Source: Persicirhabdus sediminis
GTDB taxonomy: Bacteria; Verrucomicrobiota; Verrucomicrobiia; Verrucomicrobiales; Akkermansiaceae
Direction: 5' to 3'
DNA: 64,000 bases
Assembly (NCBI RefSeq): GCF_016595495.1
Contig: NZ_JAENIM010000037.1
Span: 1-64,000 of the forward strand
A program made the position numbers and the translations under genes. Below, in pieces: positions 1 to 8,590 of the stretch. Position 1 is the first letter of the stretch, and the number at the start of each line of letters is the position of its first letter. The notes under the pieces are model-generated. The model was not told the DNA's origin. It saw only the letters and a program-made list of their open reading frames with translations, and made no database searches.

Positions 1-361
1 ATAAAACTACACCGAAAGTGACAAAAAATTCACCCACCACCCGCAAAGCCCACAAAATCAACCCTTAGCGATTTCCACAAAAATCCACCACCTCACCAAT
101 CCACCCGCATCACAGCTGGCCAAAATACAATTTTGCCAAATCAACATGCACCACATCCCCAGCAAAATCGCCTAACCGCCAGCCAATTCAGCAAAAAATC
201 CAGCCTGAAACCCGCCACACCACAAGCATCCCGCCTCACTCAATGTGAATAAGTGGTGAATAACCCTAGCTGGCTGATCATCAGCTGAAATCAACTGCGC
301 ACAAAATCTCTCCTCCAGCAAATTTCAGCCAGCTGAGGAACTACAGGCAAAAGATCTGTTT

Positions 362-476
362 CGCTCTTTCAGAGCTTATTTCTTTGGGGCACCTTCTCCT
401 TGGGTTGCGTTGCCCCTTCGGGGCTGCCTTACCCAAGGCTAGGCTATTTCACGCCTTCGGCGTAGGCATGCTATAT
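362..476 (+). repeat. Single copy of a structured intergenic element (hairpin family)
   Basis: The order of parts matches the 134-bp repeats at 8591-8992: a small hairpin (GCTCTTTCAGAGC), then an 8-bp outer stem CCTTGGGT (398-405) with ACCCAAGG (431-438), an internal loop TGCGTT/TGCCTT, and an inner stem GCCCC (412-416) with GGGGC (420-424). It continues with the shared GGCTAGGCT and a CGCCTTCGGCG hairpin. Both stems differ in sequence from the 8.6-kb copies, but pairing is kept on both sides. That pattern suggests selection on structure, most simply at the RNA level. Strand is assigned only by analogy with the other copies. The function is unknown. Confidence 0.65.
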
Positions 477-504
477 TTCGCGAGTTAGGTGTAGATCAAA
501 TCTG

Positions 505-760
505 CCAGCCAGCATTGAAACCAGCCAGCATTGAAACCAGCCAGCATTGAAACCAGCCAGCATTGAAACCAGCTAGCAATGAAACCAGCTAGCAATGAAA
601 CCAGCTAGCAATGAAACCAGCTAGCAATGAAACCAGCTAGCAATGAAACCAGCTAGCAATGAAACCAGCTAGCAATGAAACCAGCTAGAATCAAACCCAG
701 CTAGAATCAAACCCAGCTAGAATCAAACCCAGCTAGAATGAAACCCAGCTAGCAATTGAA
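505..760. repeat. 16-bp tandem repeat array, 16 units
   Basis: Sixteen contiguous 16-bp units fill exactly 256 bases. There are four copies of CCAGCCAGCATTGAAA, seven of CCAGCTAGCAATGAAA, then three of CCAGCTAGAATCAAAC, one of CCAGCTAGAATGAAAC and one of CCAGCTAGCAATTGAA. Variants are grouped in blocks, as expected from successive unit duplication. No spacers separate the units, so this is not a CRISPR array. The unit shares the CCAGCTAG core with the arrays at 8992-9335 and 57035-57244. It ends about 70 bases from the stop codon of the AsmA-like gene, whose transcript would run into it in the antisense direction. Confidence 0.95.
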
Positions 761-828
761 CCAGCTAGATGATAATTACGCCAGCTGGCTGAGCCTTCAT
801 GGCTTAGTTCTGATCTATCAATGACCTT

Positions 829-2250
829 CTAGCGCCCGAGTAATCCTTCGAGCAACTTACCGCCTTTTTTCTTCAGCTGATCTTTGACGGCATCTTCCAC
901 GGCGCCTTGAATATCCGGCTTCTTATTCAGCAGATCGACATCTGGCTTGGAGAGGTCACCTTTAGAATGCAGCTGAGCGACCAAGCGCTCACCACGGTAC
1001 CAGTTATCAGTAATCTCCTTGATCACCTTCTCTTTGCCATCATTGGGAACGTATTCAGCTAGCTTAGTTGCTTCTTTGAGCGTTTTCTGGCTGAGCCTTT
1101 CCGCGGCTAAAATTTCCAGCATTGCGTCGTGGTTATAATTTCCCGTTTGCAGCCAAGCATTTCCCAGCAGAGCCACTTCCCAATCACCATACCAGATAGA
1201 GATCGGTTTTTTAATCGTCACCTTGCCTAGATGATAGGCCACGGAGAGTGATTTACTTCTACCAAATGACGCGCGCTCAGGAAGTGAGCCAAATGAAACG
1301 CCCCAGTCCTTGAGGAAATCCAGCTTTGCCCACGCCTGATTAACCACTGGCACATCGGCATTGATGAAGGATTCGTCCGCAATTGCGAAGTCAATATCCA
1401 CCTTGGGTTCCAGCGCGCCGGTTTTTGGGTTAAATAATGCTACCACACCTGGGCCGTCGAGGCCGATGTGGGTATAATGAATGCCTTTGACGGAATACAT
1501 GTCCACCATGCCCGCCATGCTGAGTTTTGCTTCATTAGAGGTGATCAAATCCGCCGGGTCAATTTTCAGGTCATGCAATCGCAGGTTGAGCTCACTGACA
1601 TTCACTTTGAGGTCAGACTTTTCGTAAATGATCTCCAACTGCGCATCCTTGAGGCTCATGGAATTCAGCGCGGCGATAAATCTCTCGTGTTGTTGAGCAT
1701 CAAAAACTTCATCATCAGCCACACTAACTGTGGGCTCAGCTGGTTTTTCAGCCACTTTTTCAGCCGCCGGCGTCTGATCAGCTAACTGGCTGGAATCGTC
1801 AGCGGTGGGAGATTTCAACAATGGCTCGAGCGAATGACCGCCATTTTCATAAATCGTCATCTTCGCTTTCAGGCCAACGATATCAAATTGATGCACCTCC
1901 AGCCGGCGTTGGAAAATTTCAGCCAAACCAAGCGCCACTTTCACCCGCGCCATTTCCAGCTCTGGGTTTGTCACGGGTTCTCTATCATCATGCGCTATCG
2001 CATGCAGTTCCGCTGGACCTCGTTTGGCAATTTTCAAGCCACGCAAATCCATTGACGGTGGGGCGATTGAGAAATCGATGCTAGCGATCTCCACACGAGC
2101 ATTCAGGTTTTTCTCCAGCTGGGCGACAATTTCATTTCTGCTAAATAACGAACTGATAAACCAATTTCCCGCGACCACGATAGCCACTACGGTTATCAGA
2201 AAAATAATGCCAATACGTAAAATCCACTTTGATTTTCCAGACTTCCTCAT
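829..2250 (-). CDS. AsmA-like membrane-anchored protein
   Basis: The product is about 473 residues when started at the methionine of MRKSGKSKW, directly before a single N-terminal membrane helix (about residues 10-32). A start 22 codons upstream is open but would add an unlikely N-terminus. After the helix comes a segment typical of AsmA/DUF748-type proteins (a bilayer anchor followed by 'LNARVEIASIDFSI' and 'MDLRGLKI'), then an acidic, Ala/Pro/Glu-rich linker and long alternating beta-type sequence. AsmA-like proteins are thought to act in the periplasm, in envelope lipid homeostasis or transport. The substrate here is unknown. It is divergent from the small membrane protein gene at 2325. 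Confidence 0.6.
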   Translation of the reverse strand: MRKSGKSKWILRIGIIFLITVVAIVVAGNWFISSLFSRNEIVAQLEKNLNARVEIASIDFSIAPPSMDLRGLKIAKRGPAELHAIAHDDREPVTNPELEMARVKVALGLAEIFQRRLEVHQFDIVGLKAKMTIYENGGHSLEPLLKSPTADDSSQLADQTPAAEKVAEKPAEPTVSVADDEVFDAQQHERFIAALNSMSLKDAQLEIIYEKSDLKVNVSELNLRLHDLKIDPADLITSNEAKLSMAGMVDMYSVKGIHYTHIGLDGPGVVALFNPKTGALEPKVDIDFAIADESFINADVPVVNQAWAKLDFLKDWGVSFGSLPERASFGRSKSLSVAYHLGKVTIKKPISIWYGDWEVALLGNAWLQTGNYNHDAMLEILAAERLSQKTLKEATKLAEYVPNDGKEKVIKEITDNWYRGERLVAQLHSKGDLSKPDVDLLNKKPDIQGAVEDAVKDQLKKKGGKLLEGLLGR

Positions 2251-2324
2251 ACATAGAACTAAGCACGTCGCAGAGCTCAGGACAACTCCATGTTTGCGAT
2301 CTAGCAATTTCGTCACCTCAGCCC

Positions 2325-2678
2325 ATGAAATTAACCGTACTTACCGCCATTTCCCTCATCATCCTCGGCATCGTTAGCACTGCGAGCTGGAAGACTCTCG
2401 GGCTGGAAGAACCCGACCAAACCATGCTGATGTCCATCTTCTTTGGCGGCGCACTCATCATCTCGCTGTTATTCAAGAAGATGTCCGAATCCATCGGCGA
2501 GCTCGGCACCGCCGTCGTCTCAGGCCTCGGCATCGTCTCCATGTTCATGACATTGTGGGACAACCACGACTTCAGCCATCCTACGCCAAAACTCGTCACC
2601 ACCATGGGAGCCATCTGCTGTTTGCACTTCTTTGCGATGGTCAAGCGCATCCGCAGCGCACCGCGTGGTCACGATTGA
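2325..2678 (+). CDS. Small integral membrane protein, function unknown
   Basis: The chosen start (MKLTVLTAIS) gives 117 residues and puts a hydrophobic helix at the N-terminus. The open frame extends 32 codons further upstream into the neighbouring divergent gene, and that extension has no protein-like character. About four hydrophobic stretches can be seen (near residues 5-20, 33-50, 58-73 and 87-103), with a basic C-terminus. I do not recognise a family. A bidirectional hairpin terminator follows directly. Confidence 0.6.
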   Translation: MKLTVLTAISLIILGIVSTASWKTLGLEEPDQTMLMSIFFGGALIISLLFKKMSESIGELGTAVVSGLGIVSMFMTLWDNHDFSHPTPKLVTTMGAICCLHFFAMVKRIRSAPRGHD

Positions 2679-2696
2679 TTTTTCAGTAAAAAAAAT

Positions 2697-2728
2697 AACC
2701 CGCAGCTAGATCTCTCCAGCTGCGGGTT
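2697..2728. terminator. Bidirectional hairpin terminator
   Basis: AACCCGCAGCT pairs with AGCTGCGGGTT around a loop that contains TAGATC. It lies between two convergent genes, with an A-run before it and an A-rich stretch after it, so it can serve both strands. The stem contains the CAGCT word common in this window. Confidence 0.75.
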
Positions 2729-2757
2729 AGATAAAAAATATCTATCTAGTCAGAAGA

Positions 2758-3180
2758 TTAATCTTCTTCATATTTGGTGTGACCATCTTTTTTCAGCGCC
2801 TTGATCTTATCCATGGCAGCTTTGATAGCGGCGTCGTCCGCCTTGATCACAGCAATCTCCAGCTCACAAAGAGCCGCGTAGCTCTCAGCCATCAGCTTGC
2901 GGTAATCCGCCAGCGCTAAGTCGAGCTCTTGGCCAGAGGTGCCAGCACTCTTAAACATCACAGGCACTTCGCTGATACCAGCTAGAATCGCCGCTTGTGC
3001 ATTTCTCACCGCCTGTACTTTTTCCTCTTCAGTCTTCACTGTGCGCAGGCTCTTCAGAGCTCTGCTTGCGTCATCCATTTGTTGACCAAGCTTGGTATCA
3101 TCGGCTTGAGCTACGGAAACAGACGCTCCCACTAGTACCATTGCTAATAGGGCTGAAAATTTTTTTGCTTTAATAATCAT
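2758..3180 (-). CDS. Cytochrome b562-like periplasmic protein
   Basis: The start at MIIKAKKFSALLAM gives 140 residues with a clear signal peptide that cleaves after 'VAQA'. The mature part is a short all-helical protein with the layout of cytochrome b562. A methionine lies near its start (LGQQMDDASRALKSL) and a histidine near its end (KKDGHTKYEE), matching the Met and His haem ligands of Escherichia coli b562, which ends in HQKYR. Family membership is inferred from this pattern and is not certain, since haem-free relatives such as CpxP/Spy-like helical proteins exist. The gene is divergent from mutS. Confidence 0.6.
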   Translation of the reverse strand: MIIKAKKFSALLAMVLVGASVSVAQADDTKLGQQMDDASRALKSLRTVKTEEEKVQAVRNAQAAILAGISEVPVMFKSAGTSGQELDLALADYRKLMAESYAALCELEIAVIKADDAAIKAAMDKIKALKKDGHTKYEED

Positions 3181-3274
3181 AGCGGCTCTACAAATAAAGC
3201 GCTCGCATGGCTTGTCAATCACCGTGAATCAACACTTGAAAGATTCCCAGCTCAATGGCTAAGTTTGCCGCCAC

Positions 3275-5773
3275 ATGGCCGCCAAAAAAGGAGAAAAGAA
3301 ACTCACCCCGATGATGTCGCAATATCTGACGATGCGACGCTCACTGCCCGATGATGTTTTGCTGCTATTTAGCCTCGGTGATTTCTACGAAATGTTTTTC
3401 GAAGACGCCCAGCGCGCTGCTGAAATTCTCAACTGCGCGCTCACCAAACGCCATGAAACGCCCATGTGTGGGTTCCCCCATCACGCGGCTGAAGGATACA
3501 TCGCCAAACTCATCAAAGCGGGCAAACGTGTCGCACTCGGCGAGCAAACATCCATCCCGCAGGCGGGTAAGTTAGTAGAACGTGAAATCACTCAGATCAT
3601 CTCAGCTGGAACCGTGAGCGACCTCAACCTGCTAGATGATAACAAACACAACTACATCGCCTCGTGTTACATCATCAAAGAACAATACGGACTCGCCTGC
3701 GCTGACCATACCACCGGCGAATTCACTCTAGCGGAATTCAACTCGCTAGACGCGCTGAAAGACGAACTCAACCGCCTCTCACCTACCGAGCTCATCATCG
3801 CTGACGATCAGGTCGACGAGCTCAGCTCGCTAGCTCAAGCACTGCCATACGATGCCTTCGCCTACATTCCAGATCAGGCGCGTCACACGCTGCTAGAGCA
3901 TTTCAAAGTTCAATCATTGATCGGCTTTGGCTGTGAGGAAATGACCGCAGCCTGCTCAGCAGCTGGCGCCACCTTGCACTACCTGAGCTATCAGATGCGC
4001 CGGTCCTGTGACCATTTGCGAAAAATCAGCGTGCGCAATACCACCGAGCACGTATTGATAGACACCTCGTCGCAGCGCAACCTCGACTTGGTAGAAAGCC
4101 GCTCTGGCCGCAAACATACATTACTAGGCGCGCTGGATAGAACATCCACACCAATGGGCGCACGCAAACTGCGCGACTGGATTCTCCACCCACTGTGTGA
4201 TCTTGAGCCTCTAACTCAGCGGCAAGATCTCATTGCCTGTTTCCTCGATCAGCCATTCTTGTTAGCCAAATGCCGCGACGCCCTCAAAGGCATCCGCGAC
4301 ATCGAGCGCACCAGCTCACGCTTATCACAAAACCACGGCAACGCGCGCGACCTGCAAGCGCTGACATGCTCGTTAGAAAAAATCCCCGAGCTGAAAGAAG
4401 ACCTTAAAGCCGTCATCCACGCCGCACCTAACCAGCTGGCCGACCAGCTAGCGGAAAAAATCCACACCTTCCCCGAGCTCACCGAGCTGATGAACCGCGC
4501 GCTGGCTGACGAACCACCATCGACACTCAAAGACGGCGGCATGATTCGCGACGGCTACCTCGCCGAGCTCGACGAACTGCGCAATGCCTCGCGCGATGGC
4601 AAAAAATGGATCGCCAGCCTACAAGAAAGCGAGCGCAAGCGCACAGGAATCGATTCTCTAAAAATCAAATATAACAACGTGTTTGGTTACTTCCTCGAGG
4701 TCACCAAAGCCAATGCCGGCAAAGTGCCCGATGACTATCAGCGCAAGCAAACAATGGCTAACGCTGAACGCTTCATCACTCCAGAGCTGAAGGAAATGGA
4801 AGGCAAAATCCTCGGCGCCGACGAGAGATCGCGCCAGCTGGAATTTGATGCCTTTGTCGACCTGCGCCTGCAAGTTTGCGAGCACATCGACGAGCTGCAA
4901 GAAACCGCTAACGGGCTAGCTACACTCGACGTCTTACTTGGCCTCAGCGAAACCGCCCAGCTCTATCAGCACACTCGCCCAGTGCTCGACGAATCCTTCC
5001 AGCTGAAAATCACCGAAGGGCGCCATCCAGTGCTAGAGCAGACACTGGTGGAAGAAAAGTTTGTACCTAACTGCACCAACATCGATCCAAAATCCAGCCA
5101 GCTAATTTTACTCACCGGCCCTAACATGGCAGGTAAATCTACCTACATTCGTCAGGTCGCGCTGATCACACTGATGGCGCAGATTGGTGCTTACGTTCCA
5201 GCTGAAAGCGCCCACATCGGCCTCGTTGATAGAATTTTCTGCCGAGTTGGCGCCTCAGACGATCTCGCTCTCGGCCAGTCCACCTTCATGGTAGAGATGA
5301 ACGAAACCTCGCTCATCATCAACAATGCCACCGAGAAAAGTTTGGTCATTCTCGATGAAATTGGTCGCGGCACCGCAACCTTCGATGGTCTATCTATCGC
5401 TTGGTCAGTCGCCGAACACCTGCACGACGACATTAAAGCGCGCACACTTTTTGCCACCCACTACCACGAGCTCACCGATCTAGCGAGAACGCGACCAGCT
5501 GTAGCTAACTACAACGTGGCCGTTAGGGAGTGGAATGACGACATCATCTTCCTGCGCAAAATCGTCGAAGGCACAGCTGATAAGTCGTACGGTATTCAGG
5601 TCGCCCGCCTAGCAGGACTACCTAGCAGCATTATTGATCGAGCCAAAGACATCCTCAGTCACCTCGAAGGCAATGCGGTAAAACCTGAGACAAATAACAA
5701 AACAAAGGCAAAGAGCAGCCCTAAGCGGACAATGCCTAAGGCCAACCCAGCCCAGCTGGACATGTTTGACTAA
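3275..5773 (+). CDS. mutS: DNA mismatch repair protein MutS
   Basis: This 832-residue protein recognises mismatches and small loops and recruits the MutL repair machinery. The mismatch-wedge motif GDFYEMF is at residues 35-41. The core/clamp region lies in the middle, and the ATPase domain has Walker A GPNMAGKST from residue 615 and a Walker B/D-loop segment (VILDEIGRGTATFDG). The C-terminal tail ends in QLDMFD, which resembles a beta-clamp-binding peptide. Length and motif order are normal for bacterial MutS1. It is transcribed away from the b562-like gene, and a hairpin follows the stop. I counted nine CAGCTG words within the gene by eye. Confidence 0.97.
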   Translation: MAAKKGEKKLTPMMSQYLTMRRSLPDDVLLLFSLGDFYEMFFEDAQRAAEILNCALTKRHETPMCGFPHHAAEGYIAKLIKAGKRVALGEQTSIPQAGKLVEREITQIISAGTVSDLNLLDDNKHNYIASCYIIKEQYGLACADHTTGEFTLAEFNSLDALKDELNRLSPTELIIADDQVDELSSLAQALPYDAFAYIPDQARHTLLEHFKVQSLIGFGCEEMTAACSAAGATLHYLSYQMRRSCDHLRKISVRNTTEHVLIDTSSQRNLDLVESRSGRKHTLLGALDRTSTPMGARKLRDWILHPLCDLEPLTQRQDLIACFLDQPFLLAKCRDALKGIRDIERTSSRLSQNHGNARDLQALTCSLEKIPELKEDLKAVIHAAPNQLADQLAEKIHTFPELTELMNRALADEPPSTLKDGGMIRDGYLAELDELRNASRDGKKWIASLQESERKRTGIDSLKIKYNNVFGYFLEVTKANAGKVPDDYQRKQTMANAERFITPELKEMEGKILGADERSRQLEFDAFVDLRLQVCEHIDELQETANGLATLDVLLGLSETAQLYQHTRPVLDESFQLKITEGRHPVLEQTLVEEKFVPNCTNIDPKSSQLILLTGPNMAGKSTYIRQVALITLMAQIGAYVPAESAHIGLVDRIFCRVGASDDLALGQSTFMVEMNETSLIINNATEKSLVILDEIGRGTATFDGLSIAWSVAEHLHDDIKARTLFATHYHELTDLARTRPAVANYNVAVREWNDDIIFLRKIVEGTADKSYGIQVARLAGLPSSIIDRAKDILSHLEGNAVKPETNNKTKAKSSPKRTMPKANPAQLDMFD

Positions 5774-5836
5774 GCGGCCACATTTGAGATTCCCCATAGC
5801 TGGCTAGATACCAGCATTCATAGAATAATTAGAATC

Positions 5837-5866
5837 AAAGCTAGCTGGATCACTCCAGCTAGCTTT
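5837..5866 (+). terminator. Hairpin after mutS
   Basis: AAAGCTAGCTGGA and TCCAGCTAGCTTT form a perfect 13-bp inverted repeat with a short loop, about 65 bases past the mutS stop. Only a weak pyrimidine tract follows (TTTCTCG), so its efficiency as a terminator is uncertain. The stem is built from the CTAGCTGG core that also forms the tandem arrays. Confidence 0.55.
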
Positions 5867-5951
5867 CTCGTACTTACAAGCTAACGAAGAACTTTAAGCC
5901 CGATACTTTCGAGCCTGCTCGCAGGGCGCTAAAAAACAATTTGCCAAAGCG

Positions 5952-5969
5952 AACGTTATAGCGCACGTT
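5952..5969. promoter_or_regulatory. Candidate operator of the toxin-antitoxin pair
   Basis: An imperfect dyad (AACGT - 8 bases - ACGTT) lies 6 bases upstream of the antitoxin start. YefM/Phd-type antitoxins repress their own promoters through such dyads. The assignment rests on position and symmetry only. Confidence 0.25.
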
Positions 5970-5975
5970 TCGACT

Positions 5976-6218
5976 ATGAAAACGATCACCGCAACCTCTG
6001 CACGCTCAGATCTATACCGGCTGATTGATGCCGCACAGAGCACGCATGAACCTGTGCAAATTACAGGCAAGCGAAACAATGCGGTCTTAGTCTCTGAAGA
6101 CGACTGGCGGGCAATTCAAGAAACTCTCTATTTGCTCGGCGTTCCAGGCATGAGAGAATCCATAGTCGAAGGCATGGCCGAAAATATTGATGATTGCGCC
6201 GAGGAGATAGACCTGTGA
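5976..6218 (+). CDS. Type II antitoxin, YefM/Phd family
   Basis: The 80-residue product has the conserved start of Phd/YefM proteins (an ITATSARSDLYRLID-like segment, then 'PVQITGKRNNAVLVSEDDWRAIQETLYLL'), which forms the DNA-binding fold. The remaining tail is acidic and would wrap around and neutralise the toxin. The stop codon overlaps the GTG start of the toxin gene in the sequence GTGA, so the two are translationally coupled. YefM-type antitoxins repress their own operon. Confidence 0.93.
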   Translation: MKTITATSARSDLYRLIDAAQSTHEPVQITGKRNNAVLVSEDDWRAIQETLYLLGVPGMRESIVEGMAENIDDCAEEIDL

Positions 6219-6478
6219 ACTATCAACTCATCTATACGCGTCAGGCCCAGAAGGACGCCAAGAAACTCAAAGGCACCAATCTAGCAAAAAAAGCTAAGGA
6301 ACTTCTACAGCTGATTGCAGAGGATCCATTAGCCTCACCGCCTCCCTACGAAGCCTTGGTCGGAGATCTCAGAGGCGCCTATTCTAGACGCATCAACATT
6401 CAACACCGCTTGGTTTATTCCATCGATGAAGAGCACACTGTGATTAAAGTGCTGCGACTCTGGACTCATTACGAATAA
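6215..6478 (+). CDS. Type II toxin, YoeB/Txe family mRNA interferase
   Basis: Starting at the GTG that overlaps the antitoxin stop gives 87 residues, close to the 84 of E. coli YoeB. An ATG 7 codons further upstream inside the antitoxin gene is less likely. The protein has the family pattern: a basic helix (QAQKDAKKLK), then 'PPPYEALVGDLRGAYSRRINIQHRLVYSI' with the Arg and His residues near the active site, ending in the aromatic HYE (HYH in many YoeB proteins). YoeB-type toxins cleave mRNA in the ribosomal A site. Confidence 0.92.
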   Translation: MNYQLIYTRQAQKDAKKLKGTNLAKKAKELLQLIAEDPLASPPPYEALVGDLRGAYSRRINIQHRLVYSIDEEHTVIKVLRLWTHYE

Positions 6479-6581
6479 ACATGAAGTGGCTAGGGCCGGC
6501 TGAAAATAGAGCTTTGATTGGAACTAGCCTGCTAGGGTCCTACTCAAGCTAACTAGCTAGACTTTGGTCTCACTCGGCATT

Positions 6582-7541
6582 TTATTGGTCTGGTTTTTTA
6601 CGGTATTTCACAAAAGCAAATGCGCTGCCGTCGGCTTTCCAACATGGTGAGTTCATGGTGCCATTGCCGCCGAATAATTCTAACTCAACACTTGGCTGCC
6701 CTCCAGCTAATGGCATGCTGTGAATCTGCACAGGCAAGTTAGGCGGGTGACCTTCGGTACCAGCTGGATAGCTCAGGTAGATGAATTTTTCCCCCGCTGG
6801 CTGTGGGTGCGGGAACCAATTGACTCGTGAATCCTGGGTGAGCCGCTCAACTTCGCCGCCAGCTGTGGCGATGCGATAGATCTGCGCGTTGCCCGTCTGG
6901 TCGGAGTTAAAATACACCCATTTACCGTCAGCTGAGAAATTGGGTCCATCTTCGTGACCGTCGCTAGCGTAGAGAAGTTTTTCACTTCCTCCAGCTGAGT
7001 CCATCAGCCAGATATCACCTTTTTTCTTCTCCGGATCAACGCCACAAAAAACCAAAGTTTTACCGTCTGGTGAAATACCATGCAACCAAGCTGAGGACGA
7101 AAGCCCAGTGCGCAGAGAAAGAGTGATTTGCTCGGGCGTACCACCAGCAAATGGCAGTCGATAGATATGGGGAAACTTGCTGTAATAAATCCACTGCCCG
7201 TCTGGTGAGATGAGGTGGTCGTTGCTGATGTTAGTATGTGAACCAGCTGGAATTTCTGCTGGCTCAGCACTGCCGTCCGCTGGGATTTTGTACAGCTTGC
7301 CAGCTGAGTTATAAACCAGCCACTTGCCGTCAGGCGACCAGTTAGGCGCTTGTATCACTTCAGCTGATTGGTACACCACACGGTGGGAAAATTCACCAGC
7401 CAGCTGGCCGATACAGAGTTCGCTAACCATTTCCTGTGGTTCTGAGTTGTTCATTTGCTTATTTTGTTCCGCCGCCACAACGGCTATGGTGGCCACGCTG
7501 AGCACAGCAGCTAGCACAGGTTTCCAAATATTCGCCTTCAT
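6582..7541 (-). CDS. TolB-like beta-propeller (PD40 repeat) exported protein
   Basis: Started at MKANIWKPV, the protein has 319 residues and an N-terminal signal sequence ending near 'VVAAEQ'. A start 12 codons upstream is possible but would bury the signal. Repeats of the WD40-like PD40 type recur about every 45 residues ('PNWSPDGKWLVYNS', 'LISPDGQWIYYS', 'GISPDGKTLVFC', 'NFSADGKWVYFN'), building a propeller like that of TolB. There is no peptidase domain, so it is probably a binding or scaffold protein in the periplasm. It lies 59 bases downstream of the CbiX-like gene on the same strand. Confidence 0.8.
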   Translation of the reverse strand: MKANIWKPVLAAVLSVATIAVVAAEQNKQMNNSEPQEMVSELCIGQLAGEFSHRVVYQSAEVIQAPNWSPDGKWLVYNSAGKLYKIPADGSAEPAEIPAGSHTNISNDHLISPDGQWIYYSKFPHIYRLPFAGGTPEQITLSLRTGLSSSAWLHGISPDGKTLVFCGVDPEKKKGDIWLMDSAGGSEKLLYASDGHEDGPNFSADGKWVYFNSDQTGNAQIYRIATAGGEVERLTQDSRVNWFPHPQPAGEKFIYLSYPAGTEGHPPNLPVQIHSMPLAGGQPSVELELFGGNGTMNSPCWKADGSAFAFVKYRKKPDQ

Positions 7542-7600
7542 GCTAGAAGCTAAACACCTGTTTCCGCGCTGTGGCAAGCATTGCTTTTCCAGCCAGCTGA

Positions 7601-8461
7601 TTACCAGCGGACCAGCTCGGCTAACAAGACATCCAACATTTCTGGCTGAGTACCCACCGCGGAAGCCAGATAGACGGTCTGATCATCCAGCTGGTGTTTT
7701 CTACCAATTACTGGCTGGCTGATATCAATGCCCATGTCTTCGGGGATATCCCAGCCGCCGTGTTGGCCGTTAGCTATGAGAAATGCGACGACAACCAGCT
7801 GGCTGGCGGTGATGCTCTGGCGCCAGTCTTTGACAAATACTGGCTCTTCTAGATAGACGTCTTCTACCTGCTGGAACAAGCCCAGCTGGCGGATTTCATC
7901 GCGGTGCCATTTCAGTGTGGCTGTTGAGGTTTTGCTTTTCGTTGAGCCGTGACCAACTAACAACATCGCAGTTTCAGCCAGCTGGCTATTTCCAGCTAGA
8001 TCGAATTTTTGCAGTAATGCGCTGGCGGTTTGCACAAGCAGTTCCTGCATCCTCGGGTTGACGCCAAGCGGCTGGCAGAGGTGGATGGTTTTGCCCGCTA
8101 GATAGTTGGTGCCTTGTTCGAGTCCGAGCATCTGAGGGATGACACGCTTGGTGAAATAGCCTTCCGCTAGAAAGACCGGCACCACGAAGATTTCATCCGC
8201 TGTGCATCTAGCTAACGCGCCCTCGACGCTGGGTTGTTCTTTGAGAAAACCTAACTCGACTTGAGCAAACAGGCCCAGAGCGCGCAGCCTTACCGCCAGC
8301 TGGCGGCAGCTGAGTGATGAATCTGGGTGTTTGGAGGAACCGTGCCCCAGGATCAATACGCTGGCCTGGGCAAAGCGCTGGCGCTGCTGCAGGCATTGAC
8401 TCCATACGGGATCTGCTGTGGCTAGGGGTGATGTGGGCTGGGCTGATGAGTGAGCGCTCAT
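7601..8461 (-). CDS. CbiX/SirB-like double-domain protein
   Basis: The 286-residue protein has two related CbiX domains, each opening with a metal-site motif (LILGHGSS near residue 37; LLVGHGST near residue 170). CbiX/SirB enzymes insert cobalt or iron into sirohydrochlorin using two histidines. The second histidine region is kept in the C-terminal half (ANGQHGGWDIPEDMG), but the N-terminal half reads 'VPVFLAEGYFTKRVIP', with Tyr where the histidine is usual. One active site per chain is therefore possible. No cobalamin or sirohaem genes are nearby, so the substrate is unproven. Confidence 0.75.
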   Translation of the reverse strand: MSAHSSAQPTSPLATADPVWSQCLQQRQRFAQASVLILGHGSSKHPDSSLSCRQLAVRLRALGLFAQVELGFLKEQPSVEGALARCTADEIFVVPVFLAEGYFTKRVIPQMLGLEQGTNYLAGKTIHLCQPLGVNPRMQELLVQTASALLQKFDLAGNSQLAETAMLLVGHGSTKSKTSTATLKWHRDEIRQLGLFQQVEDVYLEEPVFVKDWRQSITASQLVVVAFLIANGQHGGWDIPEDMGIDISQPVIGRKHQLDDQTVYLASAVGTQPEMLDVLLAELVRW

Positions 8462-8590
8462 TGTCTAGCTGTTTACCATTCCTCTGCGGGAATGCAAATG
8501 TGATGTGGTAAAGATCCGTCTAGCGAGATGATGTGAGCTACATGATAGATGGCTTCATTAGAATTTGGGGAGGCTATGTTTGTTGGGCTG

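Larger units (their letters stand above)
1..828. other. Non-coding left end carrying two repeat features
   Basis: No credible reading frame is present on either strand. The first 340 bases are poor in G on the plus strand and hold scattered CAGCTG and CTAG words but no structure I recognise. Positions about 362-476 carry a structured element related to the 134-bp repeats near 8.6-9.0 kb, and 505-760 carries a 16-bp tandem array. Both are listed separately. No tRNA or rRNA signature was seen. Confidence 0.7.

Noticed and set aside
1468-2084. Plus-strand frames opposite the AsmA-like gene
   Set aside because: They have low-complexity, histidine-rich translations typical of antisense frames. 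The minus-strand frame has a clear membrane anchor and domain pattern.
5976-6478. Toxin-antitoxin pair as part of a mobile island
   Set aside because: No integrase, transposase, tRNA target or flanking direct repeats were seen around it.
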